This document shows positions 35,201 to 44,615 of a stretch of 64,000 nt of DNA, one piece after another. A model generated the notes under the pieces. That model saw only the letters and a list, made by a program, of their open reading frames with translations. It ran no database searches and had not been told where the DNA came from. How positions within the stretch are numbered: the stretch's first letter is position 1; every line of letters begins with the position of its first letter. The translations under genes and the position numbers were made by a program. Source of the stretch: Pedobacter roseus (GTDB lineage: Bacteria > Bacteroidota > Bacteroidia > Sphingobacteriales > Sphingobacteriaceae); NCBI RefSeq assembly GCF_014395225.1, contig NZ_CP060723.1:1-64000 (forward strand), given 5' to 3'.

Positions 35201-36970
35201 ATGATGAACGCTAACCTTAAGAAATTAACTTTTCTTGTTTTTATTTTCTGCATAAACCTTAGTGCTTTTGCTCAGAATAAAAATGTACAGCTCCCTGCCA
35301 ATTGGTTTAATTTAGATTTACTGGAGAATGGCTATTTTGGTATCAGTACCGAAAAGGCTTATCGTGAGCTGTTAAAAGATAAAAAGCCCAAACAGAATAT
35401 CATTGTAGCCGTAATTGATGGTGGAGTAGATACCAATCACCCGGATCTGCAGCAGGTTTTATGGACAAATAAAAAGGAAATCCCCGGAAATGGAAAAGAT
35501 GATGATGGCAATGGCTACATCGATGATATACATGGCTGGAATTTTATCGGCTCTAAAAAGGGAAACCTCGAGTTTGATAACCTGGAACTGGTTAGGCTGT
35601 TAAGGATTTACAGGCCAAAATATCAATCAACAACCAATTTAACACCTTTAGATAGTACGCAGAAGGAAGAATATAAGTTATATAAGAAAATGGTTGGCGA
35701 TTTCGGTAAAAAATACGAGGATGCCAGCAATACTTTTTCTGTGCTCATTGCCATTAACAAAGTTTTAGATTCTGTAGCCAAAATCAATAGGAAGGAGATG
35801 CCAACCCTTGAGGATATCGACCGATACAAAGCTGATGATGAAACTGAGGAACAAGTAAAAACCATTATCAGAAAAGGTTCTAAAGAAGATGGCGGTTTTG
35901 ATAAGTTTTACAAAAATATAAAGGAAGGGTATAAGCAATATGATGCCATGCTAAAATATAACCTGAATCCTAAATATGATATGCGTGCCGAGTTAGTAGG
36001 TGATGATTATAGCAATTCTTACCAGAAAGTTTATGGAAACAACGATGTAAAAGGACCTGATGCTTTCCACGGTACACATGTATCTGGCATTATTGGTGCC
36101 GACCGTACAAATAATGTTGGCATATTAGGGGTAGCCAATAATGTAAGTATTATGGCCATTCGTGTTGTACCCACTGGTGATGAGCGTGACAAAGATGTAG
36201 CCAACGGTATCCGTTACGCGGTTGATAATGGTGCGAAAGTTATCAATATGAGTTTCGGTAAGAGCTATAAATGGGATAAAAAGGCTGTAGATTCTGCAGT
36301 TAAATATGCTGAAAGCAAAGGTGTTTTACTGGTTCATGCCGCAGGGAACGATAACCAGAACAATGATATAGAAGAAAATTTTCCCAATAAGTTTTTCGAT
36401 AGCAAAGAAGCTGAAGCTTATAAGGAAGCCAACAAAAAGCCTGCTAAGCCCGATTTTACCCCACCCCGCCCAATGGGCCAGAATAATGGAATGGGTATGC
36501 GGCCTCCTTTTGAACGATCAGCGCTGGTTAAACCGATCGTTATAGATTCTGCTAAGTTCAATCTTCCACACGCCAGTAATTGGATCGAAGTGGGCGCTAG
36601 TGCCTATAAAGACGATGATAACCTGAAAGCAGATTTCTCTAATTATGGCAAATATAGTGTTGATGTTTTTGCGCCTGGGTTTTTGATCAAATCTACAGTG
36701 CCAGATATTAAGTATGAAGAAGCTGATGGAACAAGCATGGCTTCGCCGGTTGTTGCTGGTTTAGCCGGACTGATTTTAAGCTATTATCCGGAATTAAAAC
36801 CTGCTCAGGTGAGGGAAATTATTATGAAGTCGGTTTCGAAAGTAGCACACAAAATAAAATACAAAAACGAAAAAGGTGAAAATGTTAGGGTACTTTTTAG
36901 CGAAATATGTGTGAGTGGCGGGATTGTAAACACCTATAATGCACTTAAATTAGCAGAGACGTATAAATAA
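35201..36970 (+). CDS. Exported subtilisin-like serine protease (S8 family)
   Basis: Predicted secreted or periplasmic protease. The 589-residue protein has a signal peptide (about 1-25, ending SAFAQ) and a complete catalytic triad: Asp73 in AVIDGGVDTNHP, His290 in FHGTHVSG, Ser512 in DGTSMASPVVAG, with oxyanion Asn383 in AAGND. About 217 residues separate Asp and His, far more than the roughly 30 in subtilisin; the insertion is charged and helical (about 125-285). A Pro/Met-rich stretch (412-436) forms a second insertion. No type IX or SprB-like sorting domain is seen at the C-terminus. Met2 is a possible alternative start. Confidence 0.92.
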   Translation: MMNANLKKLTFLVFIFCINLSAFAQNKNVQLPANWFNLDLLENGYFGISTEKAYRELLKDKKPKQNIIVAVIDGGVDTNHPDLQQVLWTNKKEIPGNGKDDDGNGYIDDIHGWNFIGSKKGNLEFDNLELVRLLRIYRPKYQSTTNLTPLDSTQKEEYKLYKKMVGDFGKKYEDASNTFSVLIAINKVLDSVAKINRKEMPTLEDIDRYKADDETEEQVKTIIRKGSKEDGGFDKFYKNIKEGYKQYDAMLKYNLNPKYDMRAELVGDDYSNSYQKVYGNNDVKGPDAFHGTHVSGIIGADRTNNVGILGVANNVSIMAIRVVPTGDERDKDVANGIRYAVDNGAKVINMSFGKSYKWDKKAVDSAVKYAESKGVLLVHAAGNDNQNNDIEENFPNKFFDSKEAEAYKEANKKPAKPDFTPPRPMGQNNGMGMRPPFERSALVKPIVIDSAKFNLPHASNWIEVGASAYKDDDNLKADFSNYGKYSVDVFAPGFLIKSTVPDIKYEEADGTSMASPVVAGLAGLILSYYPELKPAQVREIIMKSVSKVAHKIKYKNEKGENVRVLFSEICVSGGIVNTYNALKLAETYK

Positions 36971-37058
36971 AGGAGATTTTTAGTTTTTTGGAAGCCCGGA
37001 GCTAAAAAGTTCCGTAAATGTCCTGAATGTCAAACGAAAAAATAGGTAAATTGAAAAT

Positions 37059-37838
37059 TTACGCGCTTAGGGTTTTAATAAACTCCTGAAAGGTCCCAAA
37101 CGGATAGTTTTTCTCCTTCATCCACGAAATAAGTGCTTCCATGCGTTCGACCATTTTTTTGCCCGTATTTTTCCTCACGTAACCAGGGAAACCAAAGCGC
37201 TCAAAATCGTTCAGATCGGTAAACTCCCAGGGGTGGAAATAAATATTCAGGTATTTATCCTTTTTATAAGTCCAGCTGGCCAGTGTTTTGTAAATGCTGA
37301 GTGGTAAGTTATGAAATGACAACCAAAATAAAGGGAAACGTATTAACGGACTTACTGATGCCGGAATCTGCAATACATTATCTTTAACAAAATGTGTTCT
37401 CGAGATGTTAAAATTATTGTAACGACCTGGTAAATAGGTTGGGTTTATAGAGGTATTATAAGTATATCCTGCCTTTTCTATTTCTTTTTCATCAACAGGC
37501 ATCATCCTCGCCATACGGTAACCTGTAATTTCTTTACCAGAAAGTTCTTCGAGTTTGAGTTTTGATTGAAGTAAATGTTCGGGTTTAAAATCTGAATGAT
37601 AATACCCGTGCGAAGCCAGTTCATGCCCTGTTTCAGTAATCCGCTTAATGAGATCGGGAATGTTTTCGGCAAAAGTTACCGTACAAAAAAACGTTGCTTT
37701 TACGTTGTATTTATCTAAAATATCCAAAATGGCAATGGTACCTGCTCTGGAAATGGAAATCTGATCTTCAAAAGAAATATCTTTTCCATACTCAAATGGC
37801 ATATCAAATTCTTCAATATCAAAACTTAACAACACCAT
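37059..37838 (-). CDS. Polysaccharide deacetylase (NodB/CE4 type)
   Basis: Predicted metal-dependent carbohydrate N- or O-deacetylase. The 259-residue protein has the NodB start LSFDIEEFD with Asp7, the histidine metal pair His77/His81 in ELASHGYYH, and a C-terminal part with NIYFHPWEF (about 205-213) as in polysaccharide deacetylases carrying a DUF3473-like tail. No signal peptide, so action on a lipid-linked sugar at the cytoplasmic face is likely. Its ATG follows directly on the glycosyltransferase stop (TAAATG). Confidence 0.88.
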   Translation of the reverse strand: MVLLSFDIEEFDMPFEYGKDISFEDQISISRAGTIAILDILDKYNVKATFFCTVTFAENIPDLIKRITETGHELASHGYYHSDFKPEHLLQSKLKLEELSGKEITGYRMARMMPVDEKEIEKAGYTYNTSINPTYLPGRYNNFNISRTHFVKDNVLQIPASVSPLIRFPLFWLSFHNLPLSIYKTLASWTYKKDKYLNIYFHPWEFTDLNDFERFGFPGYVRKNTGKKMVERMEALISWMKEKNYPFGTFQEFIKTLSA

Positions 37839-38771
37839 TTATTTTTGCTGAATATTAGTTGAACGGATAATGTAATTAGGGCGGTTTTTAGACTGCATGA
37901 ACATTTTGCCTACATAAATGCCTATAATGCCCAAAATAATAAGCTGTAGCCCTCCAAAAAAGACAATGGTCATAATTACCGATGCCCAGCCAGAAACCTC
38001 TACATGATTTACAAAAGCATAAATAATGTAGGGTATGTAAAGTACAGAGGCAAAAGAAAGAATGAAACCCAGGTATACCGCAGTATATAGTGGTTTAATA
38101 CTAAAAGAGGTAACACCGTGTAAGGCTAACCTGAACATTTTTTTAAGGGTGTATTTACTTTGTCCCGAAAAACGTGCAGCCGGATTGTACCTGATGGCGA
38201 ACTGTTTAAACCCGAGCCATTTTACCAAACCGCGTAGAAAAGGTTCGTTTTCGTGGAAATTCCTGAAAACACTTACCACTTTTTGATCTAATAACCTGAA
38301 ATCGGCTGCTCCCGGCTCTAAATCGATATCAGATAACCAGTTTAAGGTTTTGTAAAACAGGTTTGATGAGCTTCTTTTGCCTTTTGACAGATTTTTATCT
38401 TCTTCCCTTATGGTATAAACCACTTCAAATCCATCCTGCCATTTCTGCAGCATTTCAGGGATCAGCTCAGGCGGATGCTGCATATCACAGTCCATAGAAA
38501 TTACACAATCGCCAAAAGCATGATCCATACCAGCTTTTACCGCCAGTTGATGCCCGAAATTTTTAGAAAATTCGAGAAAGAAGATATTATCAGCCGTTGC
38601 TGCATAATCCTTTATTTTTTCGAGGGTGTGATCAGCACTGCCATCATCAACCAGGATAATTTCATAACGGTAATCAATCACCGAAAAAACATTTTTAATA
38701 CTTTCGGCAATTACGAAAATATTATCGGCTTCATTGTAGGCAGGGATTACTATAGAAACTAACTTATTCAT
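37839..38771 (-). CDS. Family 2 glycosyltransferase, GtrB/polyprenyl-phosphate type
   Basis: Membrane-bound GT2 that probably moves a sugar from a nucleotide donor to a lipid carrier. The 310-residue protein starts VSIVIPAYNEADNI, has the donor motifs DDGSADHT and MDCDMQHPPELIP (about 115-127), and ends with two membrane helices (about 228-250, 264-288). It overlaps the upstream GT87-like gene by one base (TAATG) and directly abuts the deacetylase, so the three are one operon. The lipid is likely undecaprenyl phosphate. Confidence 0.9.
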   Translation of the reverse strand: MNKLVSIVIPAYNEADNIFVIAESIKNVFSVIDYRYEIILVDDGSADHTLEKIKDYAATADNIFFLEFSKNFGHQLAVKAGMDHAFGDCVISMDCDMQHPPELIPEMLQKWQDGFEVVYTIREEDKNLSKGKRSSSNLFYKTLNWLSDIDLEPGAADFRLLDQKVVSVFRNFHENEPFLRGLVKWLGFKQFAIRYNPAARFSGQSKYTLKKMFRLALHGVTSFSIKPLYTAVYLGFILSFASVLYIPYIIYAFVNHVEVSGWASVIMTIVFFGGLQLIILGIIGIYVGKMFMQSKNRPNYIIRSTNIQQK

Positions 38772-39952
38772 TAATCGGCAATCAGATAAGACTTAAAATC
38801 TTCTTTCATCATTTGATATATTATGGTAAGCCAAATGATTACGCAAGGTAGGGCTTTAAACGAATATAGACGAATAAATTCTTTAACAGCCTTGGGGAAA
38901 ATATCGGTTGGCGATAGGCTGGTGAGTATAAATGCAAAGATAAACAATGCGATTATCCAACCGTTCTTGGGGTTTTGTTGTACCATAAACCAGATGGCCA
39001 CACCTGCAAATGCAATAATATAAGTTGGCGATTCTGATCCACTGCTGAAAATTACCGTAAAAATCAATGTTGATGCCAGTAACATTAACCTAAAACCTAA
39101 ATGTTTGTATTGGTTAATGCGGGTATAAGGCAATCCGAATAAGATTAATCCACCCAGCAAAAACGGCATATTCGGAATATTGATATTTCCTGTTGCCCTT
39201 CTAACCATTCCCATTAAAGAAATATCCTGAAAAGAAGTTAATGAGGCATTCAGGTCATTTTTATGTGCCAAAGAGTGGTACCAATCGCTGTAAGACTGAA
39301 TTACAAATGCTGGCGACGAAATCGCCATAGGCAAGGCAAATAACAAAGCAAAGGCAATAAAACAGCCTAAAATAAATTTAAGTTTATTTTTTGTAAAGAA
39401 GAAAAAAGCAAGTCCTACTATGCCATAAAGTTTTACCAAGGTACCAAATGCAATAAAAAATGCCGATTGCACCTCCTTTTTTTTGACCAGGTAAGAGAAA
39501 CTGAGCAAAATAATACCGGTTAAGGCAATATTGAACTGGAAACTAAATAAAGCGGTTAACGCTTCGTGTGCGCAGATCCAGGCAATAATAGTACGTTTTT
39601 TAAGCGATATAGGTAAACTATAAATACCCCAGAGCAGTATGCATACATTTGCAATATTCCATAAAATACAGCCTAAACCATCGGGTAAAAGGGCAAAAGG
39701 TGCAATAAAAACCGAAAATACCGGTCCGTAATGGTTGCTATCCCGATATTCAGCATAATTATTATATAAATTTTGCAGATCTGTAGTATGCCAGTATACA
39801 TATTTAAAGATCAGGTAATTGTTGTACGAATGATGGTGATATTGTTTGAAACCGGCAATAATAGCCAATAGGAGATAAATGACGATAACACATTGCTTTT
39901 TTAAAAGAAATGAGAATACTTTGTTCAAACCAGCGTTCTTAGAATTGTTCAT
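38771..39952 (-). CDS. GT87/DUF2029-type integral membrane glycosyltransferase
   Basis: Predicted polyprenyl-phosphate-sugar-using glycosyltransferase with about ten membrane helices over 393 residues. Features consistent with the GT-C/GT87 fold are the periplasmic loop after the first helix (YRDSNHYGPVFSVFIAPFAL, about 68-87), the segment GTLVKLYGIVGLAF near 172-185, and C-terminal GSESPTYIIAFAG. It is first in the operon with GT2 and the deacetylase. Together these suggest making and transferring a lipid-linked sugar that is then deacetylated. The acceptor is unknown. Confidence 0.78.
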   Translation of the reverse strand: MNNSKNAGLNKVFSFLLKKQCVIVIYLLLAIIAGFKQYHHHSYNNYLIFKYVYWHTTDLQNLYNNYAEYRDSNHYGPVFSVFIAPFALLPDGLGCILWNIANVCILLWGIYSLPISLKKRTIIAWICAHEALTALFSFQFNIALTGIILLSFSYLVKKKEVQSAFFIAFGTLVKLYGIVGLAFFFFTKNKLKFILGCFIAFALLFALPMAISSPAFVIQSYSDWYHSLAHKNDLNASLTSFQDISLMGMVRRATGNINIPNMPFLLGGLILFGLPYTRINQYKHLGFRLMLLASTLIFTVIFSSGSESPTYIIAFAGVAIWFMVQQNPKNGWIIALFIFAFILTSLSPTDIFPKAVKEFIRLYSFKALPCVIIWLTIIYQMMKEDFKSYLIAD

Positions 39953-40058
39953 TATGATTAGTGCCGCTAATATAACTATTTTAACAGCTTGCTTAATGAT
40001 CTATTCTTTTTGGACCTTGTTTTTTTGAAGTGGTGAGAGAAGTTTTAGCAAGGTACGC

Positions 40059-41345
40059 TTAAAATTTTTCGCCGGTTTTTAGATCAGAAAGGCTGAAATT
40101 TTTGAAAGAGCCTATCCCTGCAAAAACAATCTTAAAGCCCATTAGCTTTCCAATAGGTTTATGGTATTTGGTTTTAAAGATTTCCCTGCCATCTATAAAC
40201 AGGATTACCTGTTGGTTTTCTATTTTTAATTTAATCCGGCCGCCATTGGTGAGGTCATGTCCAAACTCTCTTAAATCATCCTTTTCACCTTTTTTGTTGA
40301 CTTCCGAAAATTTGTATGAACCCCAAACCGTACACTCAGGCTTAATGATGCTGAGGAAATGTTTATCGTTTTCTCCATAAAAAACCAGATCTACCTGAGA
40401 GCAACGTACACCGGGTCTTTCAGCAGAAGTAGTAATATCCGCATCGAACTCAAAATTATCAGCGCTGATCTGTGTTGGCCGTACATTGGCAAACGACACA
40501 AAAAATGTTTTACTGGTATCAACGCCGGCATCCAGCACATCTCTGCTGGTTACATGATAATCATGCGCTGTAGAAATCTTTTTTAATATTGGATATACCC
40601 TCGTCGAATCATTTTGCATGGTTGCAATGATATCCCAGCCTTTGCTCTGCAGGTACACATAAGCCGTATCTATGATGGTATTTTTATGGTACAATATCGG
40701 GAAATACCTTCCCGGCGTTTCGTAATAATGATTCGCCGTACTGTCGCTAAAATTCGATTGCTTTAACCTGCTATCTGCAAAATCTATCGTAAAATTGCTC
40801 AGTTCATCAGACAGTTTTCCATTAATATCCAGCTTAAAAATAGCGGAATGTGGACTCTTTCCCTCGGGATTTAAACAGCGGAGTTGCACGTTGCGAACTT
40901 CATTATTTCCAAAAAAGTAGTAAATACTGGCAGGTACAGCTACAATAAAAAAAGCAAGCATGAAGTATAAGGCATAATTACGCCTGGGTTTTGCAGGTAT
41001 TGGCGGAGGAGCCTGGCTTATATCGCTCTCCTTTTCGGTTACCGCATGCAAGAGTTCAAATTCATACCAATCCCTAAAACCTATAAATTGAGCAAGGGCA
41101 TCTCTCGTTGCTTTTTGGGGGTAATAACGTGTAGGTTTTTTAAGCTTTCCGAAAATGCGCTTTAGTGTATTTTCGCTTAAATGAACCTTTGTTTTACGGT
41201 GCAGTAAACCGCTGAGTTTGATGTAATCGCTATTCTTCCATTCCGAAATGCTTTTTTCGCCGACCTGGTGTGCTACTTTTTTACAACAAATATCCAGCTG
41301 TTTAAAAAAAACAGAATTTTCGGGCTGTACAAACTCATTATTCAT
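40059..41345 (-). CDS. One-span membrane protein with DNA-binding-like N-terminus and glycan-sensor-like exterior
   Basis: I do not recognise the full protein. Of 428 residues, 1-100 look cytoplasmic and helical, with LSENTLKRIFGKLKKPTRYYP (56-76) resembling a helix-turn-helix recognition helix and a basic tail. A Pro-rich linker (112-120) with Arg121/Arg122 leads to one membrane helix (about 124-145), so the C-terminal part should lie outside the cytoplasm. That part (150-428) is strand-rich and ends with a lectin- or laminin-G-like region (NGGRIKLKIENQQVILFIDG, 376-395). It is divergent from susC. A membrane-anchored transcription regulator responding to a glycan is a reasonable guess, not proven. 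Confidence 0.72.
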   Translation of the reverse strand: MNNEFVQPENSVFFKQLDICCKKVAHQVGEKSISEWKNSDYIKLSGLLHRKTKVHLSENTLKRIFGKLKKPTRYYPQKATRDALAQFIGFRDWYEFELLHAVTEKESDISQAPPPIPAKPRRNYALYFMLAFFIVAVPASIYYFFGNNEVRNVQLRCLNPEGKSPHSAIFKLDINGKLSDELSNFTIDFADSRLKQSNFSDSTANHYYETPGRYFPILYHKNTIIDTAYVYLQSKGWDIIATMQNDSTRVYPILKKISTAHDYHVTSRDVLDAGVDTSKTFFVSFANVRPTQISADNFEFDADITTSAERPGVRCSQVDLVFYGENDKHFLSIIKPECTVWGSYKFSEVNKKGEKDDLREFGHDLTNGGRIKLKIENQQVILFIDGREIFKTKYHKPIGKLMGFKIVFAGIGSFKNFSLSDLKTGEKF

Positions 41346-41521
41346 TTAGTTTAAGTGGTTGATTATTAGTTTGTTGGCTTGTCAATAATATTGGTAAACA
41401 TTTGTATAAATGGTTATCGTTTTGGGACGTGGATCATTGCCTAAGTTTATCATAGCAAATGAAAAAAAAAAGTTCTTTCGCTGCAAAACAAACTATTTTT
41501 TATAAAACTAACCAAATTTTA

Positions 41522-44500
41522 ATGAAAAAAAAACTACTCTTAATGGTGTTCTTTTTGTGCAGTTGTTATGCACTAAAAGCACAAACCAAATCGGTTACCG
41601 GGAAGGTGATTGACGCAGGTACCAAAGAAAGTCTTATCGGTGTTACCATTACTATTCCCGGCACTAAAATAGGTACCACAACAGATGTAAATGGACTATT
41701 CAATTTAAATGTTCCAACTGGTTCTGACAAACTTTTGGTTACCTATATCGGCTATCAGGAACAAATGGTTTCGATAACCGGAACAAGCCTGACCATCAGT
41801 CTGGCTGCCAATACAAAAAACCTTAACGATGTGGTGGTGGTTGGGTATGGAACCCAGAAAAAGAAAGATTTAACGGGGGCAATTTCTACGATCAGTGCCG
41901 AAGACATTACCGGGAGGCAGACTGCTCAGATTTCGGAGTCGTTACAGGGCGCCATTCCGGGAGTGTCGGTTACGCGGAGTAGTGCGGCACCGGGTGCCGG
42001 GGCAACAGTACAGATCAGGGGCGTAACCACCTTAAACTCGAATGCACCTTTGGTAGTGGTTGATGGAATACCCGTAAGTAGTATGGATCTGGTGAACCCT
42101 AATGATGTAGAATCGTTTAGTGTGTTAAAAGATGCTTCTTCTGCGTCCATTTACGGATCAAGAGGTGCAGCAGGTGTAATTTTGATTACCACCAAGCGTG
42201 GCAAGAATGGAGCTTCAAACCTCGATTACAATTTTGAGTACGCCCTGCAAAAACCTACAGCCTTACCAACTTATGTAAACTCGCCTACCTACATGCGGTA
42301 TTTTAATGAGCAGGCCACTAATGACGGTGCAGCAACCGGACCTTATGCGAATGATTACATTGTAAACTTTGATGCACGCAGGGCCGCAACGCCAGATCTG
42401 TTCCCTTTTGGAAATACCGATTGGCAAAGCCTTATTTTAACCAGAGATTATGCCCCAAGGCAGGAGCATAACCTGAGTTTTACGTCCGGTACCGAAAAGT
42501 TAAAAACCAAAGCTTCTTTTGGCTACCAGGATATTGGCGCTTTTTACAATAACTACAATTACGAACGTTACCAGTTTAGGGTAAACAACGATATTAAGCT
42601 AAGTGATAAATTCAATGCTAATGTCGATTTATCATTCAGGCGTTTAAATAATCTTTCGCCGGTAAACAATCCATTTAGTGGACAGAGCCCGATTTACGAA
42701 GCCAGGGTAATGCCGCCCATTTATGCTGCTACTTATACCAATGGGGCCTATGCTATTGCAAAGGACGGACGAAACCCATTGGCGCAGTTAAACGAAGGTG
42801 GAACCACAACAGGGGCTTCAAATCAGTTACAAGGCCGGTTGGCTTTAAATTTTAAACCCATTAGGGATTTAACCTTAACAGCCCAGGTGGCACCTACATT
42901 CGATTTTGACAAGAGTAAGGCCTTTTCGAAAAAAATTGCATACACCAATGCTGATGGTACACCAAGCGCTGCTACCAATACTGCGTTAACCACTTTAAGG
43001 GAATCACGGAACGAAACTTACCAGTTAAACAGTCAGTTTTTAGCCAATTATACTAAAAGCTTTAACAATAAGCACAATTTTAGTGCTTTGGCAGGTTTTG
43101 AGAGCATTTACTTTAACTATGAAACATTGGGTGCGGGTAGGGATGGCTTTGCATTAACCGATTATCCTTATTTAAGTGTGGGCTCGCAGCTTTTGAGAGA
43201 TAATTCAAGTGATGCGGGGCAGGAGAGCCTTCAATCGTTTTTCGGCAGGTTAACCTACGATTTTATGGGTAAATATTATATTCAGGCCAATTTAAGGTAT
43301 GATCAATCCTCACGTTTTGCTCCTGGATTCCGTGGCGCGTCTTATCCTTCTTTTTCGGCCGGATGGAGCATTTCGGAAGAAAACTTTATGAAAAATGTAA
43401 AGTGGGTAAGCTTTCTAAAATTAAGGGCTTCGTATGGCGGTGTGGGTAATCAGCGCATTACTAACCCGTATCAAAATAATGCGCAAAATTATTATCCTTC
43501 TCAGGCATCGATCGATCTTTCCAATACCGCACTGTTTTATCAGAACGGCGTATTGGTACCCTTAACAACTGCTGCCCAAACCATTTATGCCATCAGGGAT
43601 ATCAGATGGGAAACCACCAAATCATCTGATATCGGTATCGATGCTGCTTTTTTAAACAACCGTTTAAGTGTTACTGCCGATTATTATAAAAAGAGCACCA
43701 AAGATATATTGCTTTCTTTGGATATCCCCTATAACCTAGGTTACGACAGGCCGACTCAAAATGCCGGAATTTTAGATGTATATGGATGGGAACTTGGTTT
43801 AAACTGGAAAGATAAGATTGGCGATTTTACTTATAGCGCAGGCTTTAACATTGCCGATGCCAAAAGCAAGATCAAAAATATGAACGGTACCCGCCAGGAA
43901 ATTAACAGTCAGCAGGTAAATATGGAAGGCAGCCAGTTTAACGAATGGTATGGTTATTTATCAACGGGGATTTACCAAAATGTAGCTACTGCAAACGGGG
44001 CTGCAAGAACCAGTTCTGCCATTACCGTTGGCGATATCGGCTATGTTGACCTTGATAATAATGGGATCATAAATGCCAATGACCGTGTTTTGCTTGGTGG
44101 CTCTTTGCCACGGTACCAATATGGTGGTAATATTAATGTAGGTTATAAAGGATTCGATTTTAGTATGGCTTTTCAAGGTGTAGGTAAAAGATTAAGCAGG
44201 TTGAATAATGATGTAGTAAGGCCTTTTCAGGAGCAGTTCGGTAATTTTCCAACCCTGCTTGATGGCAATTTCTGGAGTAAAAGCAATAGTGCAGAACAAA
44301 ATCTTGCAGCACAGTATCCAAGGTTATCCAACACGAGCAGTACAAACAATTATGCCAGTTCCGATTTCTGGCTGATAGATGGATCATATTTCAGGTTAAA
44401 GAATGCCACGCTGGGTTATACTTTTAATAAACAGGCATTATTAAAAAAAATCGGCCTGCAGTCTATCAGGATTTATGTTGCCGCAAATGATTTCCTCACC

Positions 44501-44596
44501 AGCAGTAAATTCCCAAAATATGCCGATCCCGAATCTGGAAATGCCAGTTATCCGATTGTTACCACCTTCTTGGGCGGAGTTGCAGTTAAATTTTAA
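41522..44596 (+). CDS. SusC/RagA-type TonB-linked outer-membrane transporter
   Basis: TonB-dependent outer-membrane channel for oligosaccharide or other large nutrients. The ATG at 41522 (1,024 residues) is preferred over 41459 because it directly precedes the signal peptide MKKKLLLMVFFLCSCYALKA. A CarboxypepD_reg-like domain follows (about 24-100, VTGKVIDAGTKESLIG), then a TonB-box-like VVVVGYGTQ and the plug domain with VQIRG and GSRGAAGVILITTKRG. The C-terminus has barrel strands ending in VAVKF. A SusD partner starts 19 bases downstream. Confidence 0.95.
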   Translation: MKKKLLLMVFFLCSCYALKAQTKSVTGKVIDAGTKESLIGVTITIPGTKIGTTTDVNGLFNLNVPTGSDKLLVTYIGYQEQMVSITGTSLTISLAANTKNLNDVVVVGYGTQKKKDLTGAISTISAEDITGRQTAQISESLQGAIPGVSVTRSSAAPGAGATVQIRGVTTLNSNAPLVVVDGIPVSSMDLVNPNDVESFSVLKDASSASIYGSRGAAGVILITTKRGKNGASNLDYNFEYALQKPTALPTYVNSPTYMRYFNEQATNDGAATGPYANDYIVNFDARRAATPDLFPFGNTDWQSLILTRDYAPRQEHNLSFTSGTEKLKTKASFGYQDIGAFYNNYNYERYQFRVNNDIKLSDKFNANVDLSFRRLNNLSPVNNPFSGQSPIYEARVMPPIYAATYTNGAYAIAKDGRNPLAQLNEGGTTTGASNQLQGRLALNFKPIRDLTLTAQVAPTFDFDKSKAFSKKIAYTNADGTPSAATNTALTTLRESRNETYQLNSQFLANYTKSFNNKHNFSALAGFESIYFNYETLGAGRDGFALTDYPYLSVGSQLLRDNSSDAGQESLQSFFGRLTYDFMGKYYIQANLRYDQSSRFAPGFRGASYPSFSAGWSISEENFMKNVKWVSFLKLRASYGGVGNQRITNPYQNNAQNYYPSQASIDLSNTALFYQNGVLVPLTTAAQTIYAIRDIRWETTKSSDIGIDAAFLNNRLSVTADYYKKSTKDILLSLDIPYNLGYDRPTQNAGILDVYGWELGLNWKDKIGDFTYSAGFNIADAKSKIKNMNGTRQEINSQQVNMEGSQFNEWYGYLSTGIYQNVATANGAARTSSAITVGDIGYVDLDNNGIINANDRVLLGGSLPRYQYGGNINVGYKGFDFSMAFQGVGKRLSRLNNDVVRPFQEQFGNFPTLLDGNFWSKSNSAEQNLAAQYPRLSNTSSTNNYASSDFWLIDGSYFRLKNATLGYTFNKQALLKKIGLQSIRIYVAANDFLTSSKFPKYADPESGNASYPIVTTFLGGVAVKF

Positions 44597-44615
44597 CGGT
44601 TCAAAATATTATAAA

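Noticed and set aside
44475..44615. N-terminal extension of the SusD frame
   Set aside because: It is the out-of-frame end of susC; the ATG at 44616 starts a proper lipoprotein signal peptide.
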